From assembly GCA_021613375.1 (NCBI GenBank), contig CM038715.1, positions 1,750,001 to 1,814,000 on the forward strand: a stretch of DNA of 64,000 nucleotides. The letters are read 5' to 3'. The stretch is from Megaleporinus macrocephalus. Its lineage: Eukaryota; Chordata; Actinopteri; Characiformes; Anostomidae. The notes beneath the pieces are model-generated. The model was not told the DNA's origin and searched no databases. It was given only the letters and a program-made list of their open reading frames with translations. Below, piece by piece: positions 47,297-59,767 of the stretch (position 1 is its first letter; each line of letters begins with the position of its first letter). Made by a program: the position numbers and the translations under genes.

Positions 47297-48688
47297 GTGC
47301 TGGCTATCGTCTACTAGTCAGTAGGTACTAGATTAGAGTCAGTAGGTACTAGATTAGAGTCAGTACGTACTGCTGGAGCGTCAGACTAGTAGATAATATC
47401 AGTAGGTGAGTTTTAGAAGCTACACAATCTCAGACGTACTACGTCCACCATATTACCAGCGTCCTGTGACGCAAGACGTCAGACCACCACCGTAAAAGTC
47501 CTGCTATTCATTAAAAGCTCGTTTACTGACAGATTTAGACTTTAGTGACTGAGTTTTTATCTGATTATGTATCAGACGATGTGGAGCTGTAGATCAGAGA
47601 AGATGAAACGGGAGGAATGTAATCATTGTTCATCTCAGCAGTAGCTCTATCTTCTGTAGCGGCAGTTCACTAGCAGTAGCTACGTACACACAGCCGACGT
47701 TCAGCTTTACACTGTTTATTTACTCCACTTTAAATTCATCCGCGGCTCCAGGTGAATCATGGGATACACAGTGTGCTGTGTTCACCTACATAAACATAGC
47801 TGCTGATTCAGGAGGTCATCCAGTACCGTTCACTACTCAATACCTACTGAGTATTCAGACATACTAGCCACGCTCGCCTACTGATTTACTACTGAGTATT
47901 CAGACATACTAGCCGCGCTCGCCTACTGATTTACTACTGAGTATTCAGACATACTAGCCACGCTCGCCTACTGATTTACTTCTGAGTATTCAGACATACT
48001 AGCCATGCTCGCCTACTGATTTACTACTGAGTATTCAGACATACTAGCCGCGCTCACCTACTGATTTACTACTGAGTATTCAGACATACTAGCCGCGCTC
48101 ACTACTGATTTACTACTGAGTATTCAGACGTACTAGCCGCGCTCACCTACTGATTTACTACTGAGTATTCAGACATACTAGCCGCGCTCACCTACTGATT
48201 TACTACTGAGTATTCACACATACTAGCCGCGCTCGCCTACTGATTTACTTCTGAGTATTCAGACATACTAGCTACACTCACCTACTGATTTACTACTGAG
48301 TATTCAGAAATACTAGCCGCGCTCACCTACTGATTTACTACTGAGTATTCAGACATACTAGCCGCACTCGCCCACTGATTTACTACTGAGTATTCAGACA
48401 TACTAGCCGCGCTCGCCTACTGATTTACTACTGAGTATTCAGACATACTAGCCGCGCTCACCTACTGATTTACTACTGAGTATTCAGACATACTAGCCGC
48501 ACTCGCCCACTGATTTACTACTGAGTATTCAGACATACTAGCCGCGCTCACCTACTGATTTACTACTGAGTATTCAGACATACTAGCCGCGCTCGCCTAC
48601 TGATTTACTACTGAGTATTCAGACATACTAGCCGCGCTCACCTACTGATTTACTACTGAGTATTCAGACATACTAGCCGCGCTAGACA
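47297..48688 (+). mobile_element. Family E copy with 45-bp array, inserted in the Tc1 element
   Basis: It starts at TCTACTAGTCAGTAGGTACT, with its outer end lost. It runs through ~540 bp of unique sequence shared with 28155-28560 (reverse) and 59768-60370, then through the array, and breaks at GCTAGACACTTT. The GGTGCGTC-type right end seen at 60945 is missing. Confidence 0.7.
47846..48688. repeat. 45-bp minisatellite, about 18-19 units
   Basis: The unit is CTACTGATTTACTACTGAGT, ATTCAGACATACTAGCCGCG, CTCGC. Variation is concentrated in the CCGCGCTCGC segment (CCACGCTC, CCATGCTC, CCGCACTC, CTCACC). Confidence 0.95.
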
Positions 48689-48922
48689 CTTTAATGTGTG
48701 GCCTACCCCTAGATAGGCTGTAACAATTAACTTGTCCCAACTTTTTTGAAATGTGTTTTAAAGTTTATCCATAATCCTCTATTTACCAAAAACATGCATT
48801 TCAACCTTTGATATGTTGTCTTACTATTTTTCAATTAAATCTTGGCTTTGAATGATTGGCACATCATTGCATTCTGTATTTATTTACATTTTAAAGAGCT
48901 CAAGCTATTTTGAAAACCAGGT

Positions 48923-50136
48923 TATATTCACAGAAGAATATATTTACAGAACACAAATGAACTTCATTATTCACAGATATTAATATTACTGATTAATAGC
49001 AGATTAATGGTTATGGATTATTTGTGGTTATTATTATGGTAAAATACTGTGTGGACAGAATGAGTAGTTAAATTAGTAAAACCGTTGAATTACAGTAGAA
49101 GTATTTCTAGGAATTTTAAGGGGACATAGTGTGAAAAAATCACGTTTTCTTGCAGCTTGTGCACATACATTTGGGTCAAAATTCTAAATTCTGGTGGTCC
49201 CTTATAATAAACATACTACGACATTAGGTAGGCTTGAACTCAAATTCCGAGAAAGGTTGCCTAAAACTTTACAATTTTCCAAGCTAGTAAATTAGCATAT
49301 TTGTAAATCTGAAAACTTGCCCAAGTTCCCATAAGACTGATGGAAAGAATGAATTGTTAATGAACCAAAGATGAAAGCAGAGAAACACAGATCTCCAGGG
49401 CAAGTGAGTTAGTAGCCAGCTGGAGCTGAAGTAGCCAGCCAACATAAGTGCAAGTAAAAAATGCAACCACAAATGATTTGTTTACTTCTGCTGTATTATT
49501 ACGATGACAGACGAGCCAGAATAGAAGCCAACTACAGAACCAACAGGTAGGCCTGCAATCATTCATCATCTGCGGACTAATTATTAATGCCTTCAAATGT
49601 AAAAAATCCTGCTCCTCTACGCCAACACAGTAAATTCCAAATCATACACGCTAAACCAATCGGCACTGTCGCTGTGTTTTAATTATGGGGCATGTCAGAG
49701 GAAGCGCCAAGAGGGAAAGAAGAAAGCAGATGAATAGAAAGGAAGCCATAATGAGTTTGTGTAGAGAGCGTAAGGAGCGGAGAGTGAGCGCAGGACTCAG
49801 GGGAAAACAGAAAACATAATCAGCCTCTACCATAAACGCGCCATACCACACTTAATATTTAGACACTTAGCTCCGACAAATTTTCTCGTTTGCACAGAGA
49901 AATAACTAGGCCTTAATTACTGAGTGCTGCAGGTACCGACGAGCTAAATAACAAGCTCAACATGCAAAGAGGACATCATCTGTTGACGGAAGCATAAACA
50001 ATGCGGTGAAATGTGTCCATTATTCACTTGTTTTGTATCGTCGTGTAGGATAATATAGAGGCCCCGCAGCTTCTGCACTCTGCTAACTGAGGTGTACACA
50101 ACACTGCATGTTAATCAGCCCTGCAGATTAAAAAGA
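48923..50136. other. Unclassified DNA
   Basis: No recognised gene. Minus-strand open frames of 60-80 codons (49284-49596) look like chance. Confidence 0.45.
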
Positions 50137-50460
50137 AAGGAAACAATTAGAACCAACAAGCAAGAGACAGGACAGTCGGCTCTGGCCACTGAAGAACTCT
50201 GACCTGCCGAAGAACGACTATGTGATAAAGTGCGTGTGACAGACTTGGGACCAAGTCACTAAGTTGCAAGTACAAGTAAGTCTTGACAATCAAGTCCCAA
50301 GTCAATACAAGCGAGTCTCGAGTCAAGTCCCAAGTTTTGAACTTTAAGTCCTAGTCAAGTCACCAGATGTAAAATCATTTCAGTGTTTAACACAATTGAT
50401 GCAGTTGATTAGTAGAATATTAAACTAACATTAATATAACATTAACATTTTTAAAGTTTC
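50137..50460. repeat. Local duplication, copy 1
   Basis: This stretch (from AATTAGAACCAACAAGCAAG to TATTAAACTAACATTAATAT) recurs at 53405-53725 with substitutions and small indels. The shared part includes both flanking DNA and the start of an AGTC-rich element, so the two are a segmental duplication, not two insertions. Confidence 0.75.
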
Positions 50461-50516
50461 TATTATAACAAAAATAACTTGCATATGAAATTAGATCATT
50501 TCAAGCAGTTCTAGTC

Positions 50517-51145
50517 ACTAATCACCTCATTACCAGTCCATTACCAGTCCAATCACCTTATTAACAGTCCATTACCAGTCCAATCACCTCATTACCAGTC
50601 CATTACCAGTCCAATCACCTTATTACCAGTCCATTACCAGTCCAATCACCTCATTACCAGTCCATTACCAGGCCAGTCACCTCATTACCAGTCCATTACC
50701 AGTCTAATCATCTCATTACCAGTCCATTACCAGTCCAATCACCTAATTACCAGTCCATTACCAGTCCAACCACCTCATTACCAGTCCATTACCAGTCTAA
50801 TCACCTCATTACCAGTCCATTACCAGTCCAATCACCTCATTACCAGCCCATTACCAGTCCAATCACCTAATTACCAGTCCATTACCAGTCCAATCACCTC
50901 ATTACCAGTCCATTACCAGTACAATCACCTAATTACCAGTCCATTACCAGTACAATGACCTCATTACCAGTCCATTACCAGTCCAATCACCTCATTACCA
51001 GTCCATTACCAGTCCAATCACCTCATTACCAGTCCATAACCAGTACAATCACCTAATTACCAGTCCATTACCAGTACAATGACCTCATTACCAGTCCATT
51101 ACCAGTCCAATCACCTCATTACCAGTCCATTACCAGTCTAATCAC
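50517..51145. repeat. 31-bp minisatellite, about 20 units
   Basis: The unit is CATTACCAGTCCATTACCAG followed by TCCAATCACCT. Variants are CACCTAATT, GGCCAGTCACC, AGTCTAATC and AGTACAATGACC. Confidence 0.95.
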
Positions 51146-51150
51146 CTTAA

Positions 51151-51722
51151 TAATAATCACATTCTAAACCATAACCATTAATATCTGGACGGGTCTTTCA
51201 GTCCTAACAGCATGTGTGACTCTGCAGTAGCTCTGCATGGACTGATCAGTGTTTGTACTGTTCTGCTCTACTGGATCACTTCCTGTCTGAGACGCTGAGC
51301 TTCCTAAACTCTTTACTGTTTCAGTGAAGTTCTCAGTGGACGGTGGAAGATCTAGGAGGAGGAACAGAGGGAGAGAGCTTCCTCCACATCAGCTGTTCTT
51401 TATCATTCTGTCTCTAAGTTTGCTAGCTTGTTAGTGGAGTTTGAAGTGGTTGAAGCTCCGCCTGTGATCTGGACTCCGCGTGTCCTGCACGTCGCAGTTC
51501 TTTTTTATTTACTGCAGCAGAATCTTTGTAGCTGAACTGGATTATTTTCGGGAGTGTGTTGTTCCTCGTCGGTGCACAAATTCAACACTGGCGCCCCCCA
51601 AAGCTTCCCGTGATTGGCTGTACTTGGCTGCAGAACTTCACTTGTTGCTAGGTTACGGATAAACTGAGCTGCGCAGTTCCACTCCCTAGCGTTACCATTT
51701 AATACAAAACAATCAGTTATTT
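51151..51722. other. Unclassified DNA
   Basis: No recognised gene. Confidence 0.45.
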
Positions 51723-52495
51723 CAGGGGTCACTAAAGGCGGACCGTGGTCCAGATCCGGACCCAGACGTTGTTGAATGTGGACCCAAACTGATAAACTAT
51801 TGAGAATAATTTAATTCTGACTGTGTTTATTTTAAGAGGCGGAGCTTATCTAGTCTTAACGGCATATGGGCTTTATGGCGCAGTGAACTCAGAGACCAAT
51901 CACGTGCGCTGTAAGATCACCGAAGGCTCCTCAGCCAATCAGATCTGTGCGGCATTCACACAGGCGAGGTAGGAAGTGAGGAGCAGCAGTTGGAGACTAA
52001 AGCGAGTCAGAAAGAATAACGTAAAAACAGAAAAGTGAAGAGAGAGAACTGAGTGTTTATCAGGAACGGTTCTGGAATGGACCTGCTCGTCTAGTTCTGG
52101 AGAACACCGCTCTGTACAACCAACATGTTCATCTGAGAAGCTGAGTTAACAAGAAGAACCACCTTTATTTACTTTCTCTATAAATAAACACTTTAAGATA
52201 CACTTTTTTTCAAAAGTACTCTGTTGTTTTAAATGTAGCCCTTAATTTTACTTGACGTGAGTAAACAACACTTATTATTAGTTTATAAATAATTAATTCA
52301 GTTCAGTATTTAAACAGTAAATATACTGAAATACACTGAACGGTATGTGTGGTGTGTTGGTGTTTCAGTAGCTGATGGTATAAGATGCTGATACTAGATA
52401 CTTCAGTAAACAGGATACACCACTGAATCAGAACACACGTTAGAAATGATGACGGTCTGGACCGGCCTGAGGAGATCTCCTCTAACTGGGTGATT
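51723..52495 (+). mobile_element. hAT-like family D, copy 4 (nested)
   Basis: It starts CAGGGGTCACTAAAGGCGGA and is collinear with 27442-28154 and 42897-43674. It reaches the GGCCTGAGGAGATCTCCTCT segment but lacks the CCCTG end. It is surrounded by the AGTC-rich element, so it is younger than its host or joined to it by rearrangement. Confidence 0.7.
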
Positions 52496-52612
52496 TCCTC
52501 AGGCCAAGGTGGCGAGTCTTTTTAAGTCTTAAAGCTTAAGTCCGATTCCAAGTCCAAGTCAGTAAAGGTAAAGTCTAAGTCAAGACGCAAGTCTTTAGTG
52601 ATGTCGTCTGGT

Positions 52613-53185
52613 GTGTGAAGTGTAAGAAAGGGATAGTGGGAAGGATGACAGTCAGCTCCATAAAGTTTCCAGGAAAATCAGATTTCCTGGACATGCATTA
52701 GGCCTATATTGTATTGTCAATAGTGAATATCCACTGGAATTTCTTTTTAGTCTAGGCTTAGGCTTAATCTGTGTCCGAGAAACTGACCCTACAGATCATC
52801 AACCATTCCTAACAGGGGATATAAGTTTGTTTTTTATGTTTTTTTTTTATATAATGCTCGGCTTCTGTTTACAACAAACCCAATTTGAGCCAAAGAGCTC
52901 TATTCTTGTCAGATCTGAGAGTCCAGTTCCAGTAGCTTCTAATGAACTCAACCAGGCTATGCTTGTGGTTAAATAAAGGAAAACGCTTTGTTCTGGCTTG
53001 TTGGCTCTGGAGGTGGAATCTAATTGTAGTTTTGGAAAGTCAGGGATCCCAAAACGCTGCCATCGTCTGCAAATCACCTTTTTATCTCTTTCTAACCGTC
53101 CTCCTTACTGAGCCAGGGCAAAACATACAGCTCTGTTTGTTTCAGTAGTGAACCGTGACCCTTAAGCTTGGGCCCTCTAGCCCAA
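52613..53185. other. Unclassified DNA
   Basis: No recognised gene. Confidence 0.45.
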
Positions 53186-53209
53186 CCCCCCCCCCCCCCC
53201 CCCCCCCCC
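53186..53209. repeat. Run of 24 C
   Basis: An uninterrupted cytosine homopolymer. The minus strand is G-rich and could fold as a quadruplex. Confidence 0.95.
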
Positions 53210-53234
53210 AACCACCGCCATACATCAAGCAATA

Positions 53235-53880
53235 ACATCAGTACAACATAGACAACTTCTTAATCAAAATAAGCTCCTCCTTATAAATAACCAAACATCT
53301 CACAGCTCCGTCTGCTCTTCAGAGGAACATGTAGACGACGCACCCGAGGAGCGTCACGTTAACGTCAAAACTCGAGCTCAAAAAAACACGAGGTGAAGAT
53401 ATAAAGCAATTAGAACCAACAAGCAAGAGACAGGATGCGACTTTCAAATCAATCACTAGGTCGGCTCTGGCCACGTCGACCTGCTGAAGAACGACTATGT
53501 GATCCTGTGACAGACATGGGACCAAGTCACTAAGTTGCAAGTAACAAGTAAGTCTCAAGTCTTGACAATCAAGTCCCGAGTCAATACAAGGAAGTCTCGA
53601 GTCTTAAACTTTGAGTTCTAGTCAAGTCACCAGATGTAACGTCATTTCAGTATTTAACACCATTGATGCAGTTGATTAGTAGAATATTAAACTAACATTA
53701 ATATAACATTAACATTTTTAAAGTGTATTAAACTTCTTAAACAATAAGTTTCAAAGTTCCTACCTATAAACAGCCGAACATCACACAGCTCCGTCTGTAC
53801 TTCAGAGGAACCGAGAGGCGTCACATTAACGTCAAAACTCGAGCTCACAAAAACACGAGGTGAAGATATAAAACTGCACT
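53235..53880. repeat. Local direct duplication and copy 2 of the 50.1-kb segment
   Basis: The stretch about 53250-53400 (CACAGCTCCGTCTG, CGTCAAAACTCGAGCTCA, AACACGAGGTGAAGATATAA) recurs at about 53745-53880. Between the two lies the second copy (53405-53725) of the 50137-50460 segment. Together these show serial local duplication. Confidence 0.7.
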
Positions 53881-54330
53881 TTTTAACATTTCACACACGT
53901 AAATGTTTCACTTAAACTGTGAAACTCACGAGCAAAGAAAGAGGAACCACACACGCAATTTTCATAAACACACTCGATCTTTTTCCTCCTTTAATGTTTC
54001 CGTCCTTTAAAGCGGACGGAAATGATTATACAGTTAAGCCCCGCCCACTTAGAGGGAAGATATGATTGGTCAGTTTTACTGTTTGAAATTGGTATGGAGC
54101 TGAGTTATAACTGCCTGGCCCCCTCTGTACATGAACAGCGGGACCACCAATCACCAACATTCTGCAGAGGCTTCACAGTCCTTATAGGGGGAGACACAGA
54201 CTCACAGGCTTCCACTTAACCCCTCACATTCCAACACAGATTGAATAGACACGTTTAAATAATTTATTAGCCGATATTTTTGTAATGGTTTAGATGTTTA
54301 TTGTCAAGCTGTAAGTAGATAAAATAAAAT
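53881..54330. other. Unclassified DNA
   Basis: No recognised gene. Confidence 0.45.
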
Positions 54331-54352
54331 TATGTATATATATATATATATA

Positions 54353-54694
54353 TGTCACACCAGTACGCATGGCTACCTCTAGATCTGCCTCTCCGGAGTA
54401 TTAGAGACGGGCTCCATGCATCCTGCACACCTGTGGTTAATTATTCCAGGGGACTATTTATACTGGGACTCATGCGCAGTCCAACTCTGAGATATTGATA
54501 CTCTGGTACCTATCGAGCGTTCTTTACTGAATTGACTGTTTTCTGGTTTTGCCCGTTTTTGACTTTGTTTCTGCCTAGTGTTTTTTCCTTCTGGTTTTAT
54601 CTCTGCCTGGCTTTCGACTACGAATTTGGATTGTGTGTTTATTCTCCATTAAATCTGCCTGCATTTGCATCCAGCTTCATTGGTATACCTTACA
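54353..54694 (+). mobile_element. Probable solo LTR in a TA repeat, 342 bp
   Basis: The sequence starts TGTCACACC and ends ATACCTTACA (TG...CA). It contains a TATTTATACTGG TATA-like box and a CCATTAAATCTG polyadenylation-like signal near its end, and interrupts a (TA)n tract. The flanks (ATATA and GTATA) match at four of five bases, but the low-complexity target weakens that test. Confidence 0.45.
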
Positions 54695-54695
54695 G

Positions 54696-54730
<35 letters not shown>

Positions 54731-55139
54731 TAAGAATATTTTAGGTCCTCTGAGAGGCTGTAGAGGGCCATAACAGTTCCCCACTGATTTGTATTAAGCT
54801 TCCTAATTACTACCCTAGCGGTGGATATGGGCTTTTTCAGGCATGTGGGTTTTTTTGATATCCACTTCCTGATTTTCCCCAGAAAACCAGAAAAGCCAAA
54901 ACAACTCTGAAAAGATTCTCTCATTAATGACGGATATCAAACTAAATGCTAGCTAAACATTCCCTACAGTAGGCCTAAACAGACTTCCCAGTTCACCCAA
55001 TTACAGTCAGGAAGCGGTTGAGGGTAGACAGATGTGGCTCTTTTAAGGGTTATATTTTTTATTGAGCAGAGTGTCTGATTTGGATTCCCTGTTTAATTAA
55101 AGGAAATTAGAATTTATAACTTTTTACTATTTTTCACAC
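54695..55139. other. Unclassified DNA with a short (TG)n run
   Basis: (TG)n lies at about 54709-54731. Otherwise nothing is recognisable. Confidence 0.5.
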
Positions 55140-55345
55140 AGAGGAAGTTGCTCCCTCATTTAACCCATCCATGCAGGAAAACACCCATATACACACACTG
55201 GGGGGCAGTGGGCAACCCACTCCACAGCAACCGGAGGCAGTTAGGGCTTAGGTGTCTTGCTCAAGGGCGTATCAGTGATGTCCTGTTAGTTCAGGAAATC
55301 AAACCATTGGCCTTCCAACCACAAGGCTAGCTCTGTGACCTCCAG
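55140..55345. repeat. Degraded dispersed teleost repeat
   Basis: The phrases GGCAGTGGGCAACCCACTCC, TTGCTCAAGGGC and CCTTCCAACCACAAGGCTAG resemble a dispersed repeat I recall as common in teleosts. The class is not assigned and there is no coding capacity. Confidence 0.4.
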
Positions 55346-57111
55346 CTGTATCTGTAAATCTGTATATCAGCAGCATAAATGCTGTGAATGAACAATGTGT
55401 GCGAGCTGTAGAGATCACACAGCCACATCTCTCAAACAGAACAGCTGAGACTTTATACCCCATCAGAATCTGAAGCTGATGGAAAATATGCTGTGAATGT
55501 TTTGAACTGGGTGTGAAAACACAAAATCTTTTAAATGGTCAGAACACAAATCAGGTTTTCTCCAGTTTCTCTTACTGAACCTGCCTGTGGGTTGCCAGCT
55601 ATTCAACACTGGGATGGGTTTACAATTACAATTTGGTCTTGTTTTCTAGGAATTTCCCCCCTTTACTTTAGTTTTGGGGATGGGGGTGCTGGATAAAACC
55701 ACCCAGCGCACCGTAATTGCCACTTTCTTCTAATTTAATTTATGTTTTTCATTTAATTCATGTTTATTTTCTAATCTTCACCTGAATTATGAATGACTAA
55801 AGGAATATGTCACCTCGCATTTATACTGCAGTAAAAGAAAATACATGACGAATGACCAGCTGCCGAACACAGATGGACTTAAAAATGTGAATTATAAGTG
55901 TAAACATGCTTCTGTCACATTTTGCTCATAAGAAATTCTACCAATACTTGTGATGCAGGTTTTGTTTTCTTAGACTACATTTACTTCAATTACCCCATTA
56001 CTCAATTTACTTAAGTATTAGATTGTTTTCATGTGTTTGGAGTGATTCAGCTAATAAACAGCCAATTTTACCTTATGTTGTGTAATTGGTAAAGTGAATG
56101 CAGCCATACTTGATCACTGGTTACTGATGTACATAAATAAAAGCCTCTGAAAGGTAAATAGCTGCGAATACAATCATAAATTGCTTGTTTGTTTGTCCTA
56201 TTTTAGTATAATTTTTAGGAATCTGATGACAGACTTGCCAAACAAGAGATTATAACAAGATCAACAAGGTCTACAACAAAGACATTTCATTTGACCTTCT
56301 TTAACATATAATTATATATAATTATAGAGTCAGCTGTGTTGTGTAATTAATGTACTGATTGAGCAAGACAGGCCACACAGGTCACGAACAAAAACAATTC
56401 TTCTATGAAAGCATTACGTCCAGTAAAGGATACATTTTTTGATAGGAGAGTGTGTTTGAACTGAACAATCAATACCTATGCAGGACTCTATAAAGCCTGG
56501 ATGTCTTCACACCATTAGTGCTCTGTATTCTTTCATCCTGCTGTGATTATACCACTGGGTACTATTTTAAAAGCACTGATTGCTGACATTCTAGAGTAAA
56601 CTACGTTTATGAGTGACAGGTTATTATCAGCTGAAAACCACAGGGACATGCTATTTCTCTCAGAATTGCAGGGCTGCGTGTGTGTTTTGACCAAATATGC
56701 ATGACAAACCACTAGCATCGCAGGCCTGAAGCATTCTAGCGCCCAATGTAGTATTTTCTCTTTTCAGTGACAAATAGTTTCCTTTCTCTAACTGTTGTTG
56801 TTCAGCCAAAACATTTCTGGAGTCTTTTGTTTTGCACCTGAACTATATAGATAATGGGGTTAAGAAGTAACAGACGTGCATATACCCCCCAAGCCCCCTC
56901 CCCGGTTAGCACTGAGCACACTGCATGATAACATCATCATAATTGTTTTATCTAATTGAGTTGTTAAGTCAGACAGTGTTGTTTATATAGTTTCTCACAC
57001 TGTGTCACATACTATAATCTACAGAATTCCAAAGTTCATAACATATCTGAAAACAATTGAGGTTTAGCCCATGCACTTGTAGCCTCATAGCAAAGTGAAA
57101 GAAATATTTTG
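55346..57111. other. Unclassified DNA
   Basis: No recognised gene or array over 1.7 kb, one of the longest repeat-poor stretches of the window. Confidence 0.45.
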
Positions 57112-57119
57112 GGTGACCA

Positions 57120-58186
57120 CAAGGGCGTAGGAGCGGGTCTGACACTGGGGGGCACACATTTGCTAATATGAATCAAAGCCCACCCCATTCCCTATATATA
57201 CCTATAAGCTGATTCCACTGTAGGTAAGGTAGTGAATCACTGCATGTATAGAGACGTAGAACAACATTTGTGGAATTACAGTAAATTACTAATAAATAAA
57301 CAAAATACAACATTATCTGTACGTCTGATTATTATTAGATAAATCCAATTAAAGATCACTTTACAAACTAAACTAGATACTCCACATTACATGGTACTGC
57401 TGACAGAAAACTTTAAAATTATACATACAATGTCTGGACTATATGACCAAAAAATATCTTATTTTCTTTGGTGGTATGATGCTGAATTGAAGTAACAAAA
57501 CAATGTATATTAATGTTTCCTGACTAGACAAGACTAACATTAGTGTTAGACAGTAAGGCTGTGTCCCAAACAGCACCCTCTGGAACATTACATACTGCAC
57601 TACTGACAGCACTTCTAATGATGGAGTCCTTTTATTTATTCATTCATTTATTTATTTTATTTATTTATTTTATTATTTTCTGTATGTAGTGTAGTAGCAG
57701 TCTGCAGTTTGGGACGTGGCCAGAGAGTAATGTAACTTTATGTTTCAGAGTGTTTTCTGCCTAAAGTTAATATAAACGTTAGCTAACTCAAACCCTCCTA
57801 GTCTGTTACCATAACAACACATACTAAAGCTGTTTTATTACAGTATATATGATCATCATTGTTATTCACTGCTGTCATCACTGACCTCACGTTTAAAGCT
57901 GGCGTGAACTTCCTCACACTCCAGTGAGGCGAGAGCTCGGGTCAGTGAAGCTGCTGACTGCAGGATATTTCTGAACAGGCATCTCAACACAAGTCTTAAC
58001 ACAGTGAAAGACCCCCTAACAACCAGAACCAGTTACTAACAACAAACAGCGTGTGAATTGCGAACGGGCATTTAAAATATTTTTTTAAACATATTTTGGT
58101 TTAAACTTTGGGTGGGACAAAACTATCGGTTTCTGATATTGGGTGGGACACGTCCCCCCCATACCCCCCTGGTTCCTACGCCAATG
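57120..58186 (+). mobile_element. hAT-like family A, complete copy 3
   Basis: The ends are CAAGGGCGTAGGAGCGG (left) and TTCCTACGCCAATG (right), collinear with 25989-27063. The flanking octamers GGTGACCA and GTCAACCA match at only five of eight positions, so the duplication is eroded or the copy is older. No transposase. Confidence 0.75.
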
Positions 58187-58343
58187 GTCAACCACATTTA
58201 GAGCAAGAAGGACATTCATTCTTTAACACATATTTATATACTTGCTGTTGAGAGGCTATGCAAGCTTGCCACTATGCTGACTTTAGCAAGTTCTTAAATT
58301 GGCCATCAGGGACCCTCATAAAGTCCAGTTTTGTTGCTGGGGG

Positions 58344-58899
58344 CTAGGCAGCTGTGTAAGTAGCAGTGTTCTCTCCTCATCTCTCCTCATAAAACAGATT
58401 ACTGAGACGCTCTAGTTAGAGAGAGACCGCGTCACGGCTTGTTCCCACCCACTGCAGTACGCCACCGGTGGTTTAGCTGGTTGCTAAGCTACCGGCCGGC
58501 ATCCAAAACAATAGCCCGAGGCTTAAAAATCTGCTAACATAAATGTTAATGTCTGGAGTATAAAAGTGTAAATGGTGAAGGACTCGTTACAGAGTTGATA
58601 ATAAAATACTGTTTTGTGTGATTATATGACCAGAAACACATTAAAACTCCAGAGAGAATCAAAATAACTCACATTTTAAAACCACTTCACTGCTCCTAGA
58701 TTAGCCTGTGTTGCATCATGGGATTGTCTTAGCGGCTGAGGAAGCGTTCAATGCTTCCTTAAAATCAGGTCTAAATAAGGTTCCTCAGTAGCAGCATGTT
58801 TAAGGTATGTAAGAATTGGGACAGTCTACATGTCGGGAGCGCATACTATGACGTAAAATGCTGCCTATGTAGGAGCTCAGTAGGATTTGAGACACTCCC
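58344..58899 (+). mobile_element. Family H, partial copy 1 (unfilled site)
   Basis: It is collinear with the outer parts of 59641-61388: CTAGGCAGCTGTGTAAG, GTTAGAGAGAGACCGCG, then directly TCACGGCTTGTTCCC, down to the right end GATTTGAGACACTCCCT. It lacks the family E insertion and so preserves the pre-insertion sequence. The left terminus is missing. Confidence 0.7.
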
Positions 58900-59640
58900 T
58901 ATGTGTCTTATTGGGTGGAACAGGACTTCTTTCTGTCCCTCCTATTATTTGAACACATGATAGAGCGCTAACAGGTTTATTGGGTACCTTATTAAAATGT
59001 AAATAAGCCATTTGTGGCATTAAATAATAAAAAATAGTCCCAGAAGGAGGGAGATCACTATGTGCAGTGCAGGGCGACTGAAGAATGAGGATATGGAAAC
59101 ACTGCAGTAGAAACACAAAGCATGCATCTTAAATCAGCTCTTTGTTTTTTTCTGGAAAAGCAATCATGCAGTTTGGGTCTGCACATTCATCATCCCCCAA
59201 CCTTTCTAAACAGTCAGGTAACAAAGAGTCAGCAGCCATCTCCCCGCCTCTACAGGACCACCAGCCCAGTGGACAATGAAAAGTTCTGTGAGGCATGAAA
59301 CCTTGAGTAGTAGTCATCTATTCACTGCCACACCAGTGTTCGGCTGAGATATTGGAATGGTGTCTAGGAAAAACGAAGTAGATTTTGTGTTTGCAGCGTA
59401 AGCACGAACAACAAAGAATCTTAATGGAAGATAGAATTTAATTTTTAATGTACCAATGATTATCTACACTCCCACAGCAGTGGGACACAGGAAGCGAAGG
59501 TATGGAGGCTGCTTGCGATTCGGATTATTTAAGATTTCAGATTCGGCTTTAGTGTCATTCCAGCTATACAATATATAAATTATATCAATAGAAGCATCTT
59601 GGCATCAAATGCAAGTATTTTATTTAAAGTATCTCACAGT
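58900..59640. other. Unclassified DNA
   Basis: No recognised gene. Confidence 0.45.
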
Positions 59641-59767
59641 GGGTCTGTCTCAAACTCTAGTGAGTGTATAAGTAGGCTGTCTAGGTAGGCAGCTGTTTAA
59701 GCAGCGGTGTTCTGTCTGACATCTCTCCTCATAAAACAGATTACTGAGATGCTCTAGTTAGAGAGAG

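Larger units (their letters stand above)
45541..48922 (+). pseudogene. Tc1/mariner element with broken transposase, split by two insertions
   Basis: The left end CAATCCTGTTTCCAAAA follows a TA. The right end TTTTGAAAACCAGG near 48922 is its imperfect inverted partner. The first transposase part (about 45690-45905) translates to blocks such as RQIEQQFKNNVSQQKTTKEL and ALYARHKADKPVLDSYN with AFRQHCIK, matching the N-terminal DNA-binding region of Tc1-type transposases. The second part (about 46740-47270) holds decayed C-terminal pieces with frameshifts and stops. The subterminal right part (about 48735-48895, GTCCCAACTTTTTTGAAATG) follows the second insertion. The gene is long dead. Confidence 0.7.
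50236..52612 (+). mobile_element. AGTC-rich element G, interrupted
   Basis: The left part (CAGACTTGGGACCAAGTCAC and dense AAGTC motifs) and a right part at 52500-52612 (AAGTCTAAGTCAAGACGCAAG) have the look of a fish hAT-like family rich in AAGTC. Between them lie a 31-bp array (50517-51145), about 570 bp of unclassified DNA, and a nested family D copy (51723-52495). The terminal repeats are not clean, so the extent is an inference. Confidence 0.4.

Noticed and set aside
47846..48688. Evenly spaced repeats that might suggest a CRISPR array (also 14146-15643 and 60375-60905)
   Set aside because: The units are contiguous, with no unique spacers, and the genome is clearly vertebrate. They are minisatellites.
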